This document shows positions 61,431 through 64,000 of a stretch of DNA of 64,000 nt, in pieces. This DNA comes from Xenorhabdus griffiniae (GTDB lineage Bacteria; Pseudomonadota; Gammaproteobacteria; Enterobacterales; Enterobacteriaceae), in the NCBI RefSeq assembly GCF_001028135.1, contig NZ_LDNM01000009.1, forward strand, positions 46,909 to 110,908, in the 5' to 3' direction. How positions within the stretch are numbered: the first letter of the stretch is position 1; each line of letters starts with the position of its first letter. Below the pieces are notes generated by a model that saw only the letters and a program-made list of their open reading frames with translations, was not told where the DNA came from and did no database searches. The position numbers and the translations under genes are program-made.

Positions 61431-61474
61431 ACTGATTGTAAAAGAACCCCTGCCAGTATGGTTTTTTCGTTTAT

Positions 61475-61522
61475 CCCAGTCACATAGTCACTATGCTTCT
61501 GGGAATTCGCTTCTGGGAACTC
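61475..61522. repeat. Short interspersed-repeat fragment with hairpin and tandem 14-mer
   Basis: CCCAG-TCA-CATAGT-C-ACTATG-CTT-CTGGG (61475-61503) is an interrupted dyad of two nested stems. It runs into GCTTCTGGGAATTC (61495-61508) and GCTTCTGGGAACTC (61509-61522), a near-perfect tandem duplication. It resembles the dispersed palindromic repeats of Xenorhabdus and Photorhabdus genomes from memory. It lies just past the stop of the PRD regulator gene at 61529 and may act in termination. Confidence 0.5.
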
Positions 61523-61528
61523 GCGTCT

Positions 61529-63442
61529 TTAATGATGTTTATATTCGATTAAAATATCTCGAAACTTTTCGAAATCAGTGAGTTTACCAAGAGCACCAAT
61601 AACGCTATCGCAATTGAAGATATCCAACAACGCATCATAACTCTGCGCAAAACATGTTCTGTCTATCCGATTTATTGCACTCAAAAACACTACATGTACC
61701 CGTTCATCGCTTCCCCAACGTATCCCTTTCGGGCTGATAACAACGGCGATACAGGTTTTCACCGCATCCAGTTTTATAGAGTGAGGTAACGCTAAGAGAC
61801 CAAAAGCCGTCGAAGAGGCATGCTCACGTTCATACACGCAGTCGATGAAATCAGCTTCAACATATCCCTTCATTAACATTTTCTGGCAAACACTTTCGAT
61901 AAGTTCATCCCGATTGCGAAAATGGGGATTAAAGAGAAAAAGTTCAGGATCAAAAAATAAGTCAATATTTCGTATTAACGTCACCCATTTCCGATTAGAC
62001 TTGGCTGTATCAATTTTGTCCATCAATTCAGAATGTTTATCTCTTAAATGGAAAGGGGAAATATAGATAGTTTCATAATATCGTCGTGGAGAAAAATTTA
62101 TCGTCGTAATCAATAATTCAAACTCTATGCCCTCCAATTGAGCAGGCTGAGAAATGATTTTAATAAGATTGATCTCATCACCAAAATCACGCAATAATTG
62201 ATGGTAAATTTTATTTTCAATGCCACGATAGCTTGGACACAAAAGCACGGCTCTCACTTTAGTAATGCTTCTTTTTTGCCGTTCAAATTCTGCCCCAACA
62301 TGCAAGGCAATAAAAGAGATTTCATCTTCATTCAATTTATTGTTGAAAAACGCATTTAATTGCAAAGAGATAAATATCGCAATATCAAAGATAATTCTGC
62401 ATTCCTTTTTGATGATTTCCAGCATGGGGTTTTTAGTCCAGATTTTATGTTTTAGTCTGGTTTGTAATCCGGATAAGTGTAATGACAATAAAGAAATAAA
62501 ATCATCGGAAGACACATTAATCAGATAGTTTTCTTGTACGGACTCAGCAAGCTGCCGGGTAAATTGATAGAGTTTAGCACCAACGGAATCAATGATTTCA
62601 CTATCTGCCTTATTGGAATTTATGTTGGTTTTCAAAAAAAGGTAGCAGGATCTTCTTTCACTTTCAGGCACAACAATTCCAAAACAACATTGAAGTTTGT
62701 CGCATAATTCATCTGAGATCAATTTTAGGCTGCTATTTTCTATCGGTAATCTCTGATTATCCAGAAATCTGCCTTTCTTCAATCGTTCAATCAATATCAG
62801 GAAATGCAAAATAAGGTTGGTGGATGAAAAATCACTAAGATACAGTTCCCACTTATCAAAAACGCTTGTCATTATGTCAATAACAACTTTAATTTGGTTA
62901 CTGTCAAATATTTTCTCCAATGCTTTTGCATCAATGAAATGATAATTGGTTTGTTCAAAGATTGCATAATAAACTAATTTTCTTAAATCATGTTCTGCGC
63001 CTAATATTTCAACATGACTGTTTTTACATAAAAATTTCACATTAAAACGTTGAAATGATGTATTCATTTTATAAATCAATGCTTTTAATGTAGAATCACT
63101 TATACATAAATCACTACTGAGGTTATATATGTTACTGCTTTTCTTAAATAATAAGATCGCTTTGATAACAAAGTGTGCTCTTTCTTGATACGTTTTAGGC
63201 AGATTATTTTTCTGATAATGTAATTTATTTACGATATCGAGTGATAATAAATTGTGTGATAACAAATAGCCTTTCCGGCTGGAAATAATAATTTTTTGTT
63301 CATGCCACTCATTAATCTCTGCAACATGATTTTTTACAGTTCTTATTGATACCGCTAAAGTTTGAGATAATTTTAATGCTGAGACAGGTGCATTTTTAGT
63401 TAATAGATAATCTAATAACTCTTTCTGTTTAATTCTTAGCAT
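61529..63442 (-). CDS. BglG-family PRD-containing PTS-responsive transcription regulator
   Basis: Regulator whose activity is set by PTS phosphorylation of histidines in PRD domains. The 637-residue product has an N-terminal DNA-binding winged helix (about 1-60, LDYLLTKNAPVSALKLSQTLAVSIRTVKNHV), two PRD modules (about 180-400), a central region like IIB, and a C-terminal PTS EIIA-type domain (about 490-637) with the phosphorylatable His in GLLALPHSIKLDAVKT. The long form with EIIA is an activator type (LicR/MtlR-like). It is divergent from the IIB-like gene at 63622, across a 179-bp gap that should carry its binding site. The sugar is unknown. Confidence 0.85.
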   Translation of the reverse strand: MLRIKQKELLDYLLTKNAPVSALKLSQTLAVSIRTVKNHVAEINEWHEQKIIISSRKGYLLSHNLLSLDIVNKLHYQKNNLPKTYQERAHFVIKAILLFKKSSNIYNLSSDLCISDSTLKALIYKMNTSFQRFNVKFLCKNSHVEILGAEHDLRKLVYYAIFEQTNYHFIDAKALEKIFDSNQIKVVIDIMTSVFDKWELYLSDFSSTNLILHFLILIERLKKGRFLDNQRLPIENSSLKLISDELCDKLQCCFGIVVPESERRSCYLFLKTNINSNKADSEIIDSVGAKLYQFTRQLAESVQENYLINVSSDDFISLLSLHLSGLQTRLKHKIWTKNPMLEIIKKECRIIFDIAIFISLQLNAFFNNKLNEDEISFIALHVGAEFERQKRSITKVRAVLLCPSYRGIENKIYHQLLRDFGDEINLIKIISQPAQLEGIEFELLITTINFSPRRYYETIYISPFHLRDKHSELMDKIDTAKSNRKWVTLIRNIDLFFDPELFLFNPHFRNRDELIESVCQKMLMKGYVEADFIDCVYEREHASSTAFGLLALPHSIKLDAVKTCIAVVISPKGIRWGSDERVHVVFLSAINRIDRTCFAQSYDALLDIFNCDSVIGALGKLTDFEKFRDILIEYKHH

Positions 63443-63621
63443 AATAATACCTATAAGTTTAAAACAATGGCTTAATATTACGTTTTATGTTGTCATTTAA
63501 AAGTAGAGACTTGCCCTCTGTGAGTGCAAATATTAATTTGAATATATAAGAAAAAGAGTAGAAATTGTATCTTCATAGAAGAATAGAAATCAATAAACGA
63601 CTCAATAAGTAAGAGGATGAC

Positions 63622-63936
63622 ATGAAGAAGATATTTATTATGTTATGCTGTGGAGCCGGTATTTCCAGCGGAATGCTGGCAACCAGAACCCGCAATGCAG
63701 CAAAAGACCAGGCCATTCCTGTCACGGTTGAAGCCAGAAGTGAAAGTGAAGTTGCAGAATATTTTTCTGTAATCGATATTTTATTCCTTGGGCCACACTA
63801 TGCTTCACAGCAAAAAGAGTTTCAGAAACATGCCGATCGTTATCATATTCCTGTCATGGTTGTTCCACAAGAAATCTATGGAAGATTAGATGGTAAAGCA
63901 TTACTTGAGTTAGCCATAAATACCCTGAAAAACTAA
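63622..63936 (+). CDS. Stand-alone PTS IIB-like protein (lactose/cellobiose type)
   Basis: Small phosphocarrier of the PTS lactose/cellobiose-type IIB fold. The 104-residue product has a beta-strand followed by the phosphocysteine loop LCCGAGISSGML (Cys9 and Cys10, with Cys10 aligning to the active Cys of E. coli CelA/ChbB LFCSAGMST), then DILFLGPHYAS and IYGRLDGKALLELAINTLKN, matching the IIB C-terminus. AGAGGATGAC precedes the ATG. No IIA or IIC gene is in the window; the right edge comes 64 bp later, so a cluster probably continues outside. Confidence 0.85.
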   Translation: MKKIFIMLCCGAGISSGMLATRTRNAAKDQAIPVTVEARSESEVAEYFSVIDILFLGPHYASQQKEFQKHADRYHIPVMVVPQEIYGRLDGKALLELAINTLKN

Positions 63937-64000
63937 CTTAACGCGATGCTCGACTTTTATGATGAGTTGAAATGACATAGCCGCTCCTTTATAACTTTAA

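Overview
The window reads as chromosomal DNA of an AT-rich enterobacterium. Gene order follows the Escherichia coli core chromosome almost gene for gene (comEA-like, ppiD, hupB, lon, clpX, clpP, tig, bolA, yajG, ampG, cyoABCDE, yajR, yajQ, panE, yajL, thiI, xseB, ispA, dxs, pgpA, thiL, nusB, ribH, ribD, nrdR, secF, secD, yajC, tgt, queA, acpH, brnQ, phoR, phoB, sbcD, sbcC, rdgC). The proteins are close to but clearly diverged from E. coli. The base composition, an OmpF/OmpC-type porin, the IS1-type relic and many decayed small genes suggest Xenorhabdus, Photorhabdus or a close relative. The genus is an inference and was not tested by any search.

Layout. 1-9943 (minus strand): envelope and cytosolic protein quality control, with ppiD, HU-beta, the Lon and ClpXP proteases, trigger factor and bolA. 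A sigma-32-type promoter precedes lon. 10193-20049 (plus): lipoprotein yajG, the muropeptide permease ampG, a Tsx-like porin with a CRP-type site, the cytochrome bo3 operon cyoABCDE and the efflux-type permease yajR. 20129-26678: yajQ, panE, a deleted yajL remnant, thiI, xseB interrupted by an amber codon, ispA and dxs. 26764-29598: an accessory insertion made of an IS1 transposase relic followed by a DUF969-DUF979-pcp operon, probably for uptake and hydrolysis of pyroglutamyl compounds. 29649-39662 (minus): pgpA-thiL, nusB-ribH-ribD-nrdR, and secF-secD-yajC-tgt-queA. 39767-43085 (plus): acpH, a 2-Cys peroxiredoxin with an OxyR-like site, and gamma-glutamyltransferase. 43186-46916 (minus): brnQ, phoR and phoB, with a Pho box before phoB. 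47186-52101 (plus): sbcDC nuclease. 52415-56795: cpdB, rdgC and a general porin.

From about 56800 to the end the window is accessory and eroded. It holds a vestigial VapBC-like toxin-antitoxin pair, a TetR regulator, a frameshifted XRE-type antitoxin gene facing a frameshifted RelE/HigB-type toxin gene with its intact antitoxin, an SGNH hydrolase plus acyltransferase-3 operon, an unrecognised gene tail and a short-repeat fragment. Last come a PRD-domain PTS regulator divergent from a stand-alone PTS IIB-like protein, at the right edge, which probably opens a larger cluster outside the window.

I found no tRNA, rRNA, CRISPR array or complete insertion sequence. The most notable items are the premature amber stop in xseB, the internal deletion of yajL, the IS1 relic, the DUF969-DUF979-pcp operon, the row of three broken toxin-antitoxin loci, and the PRD/IIB locus at the edge.
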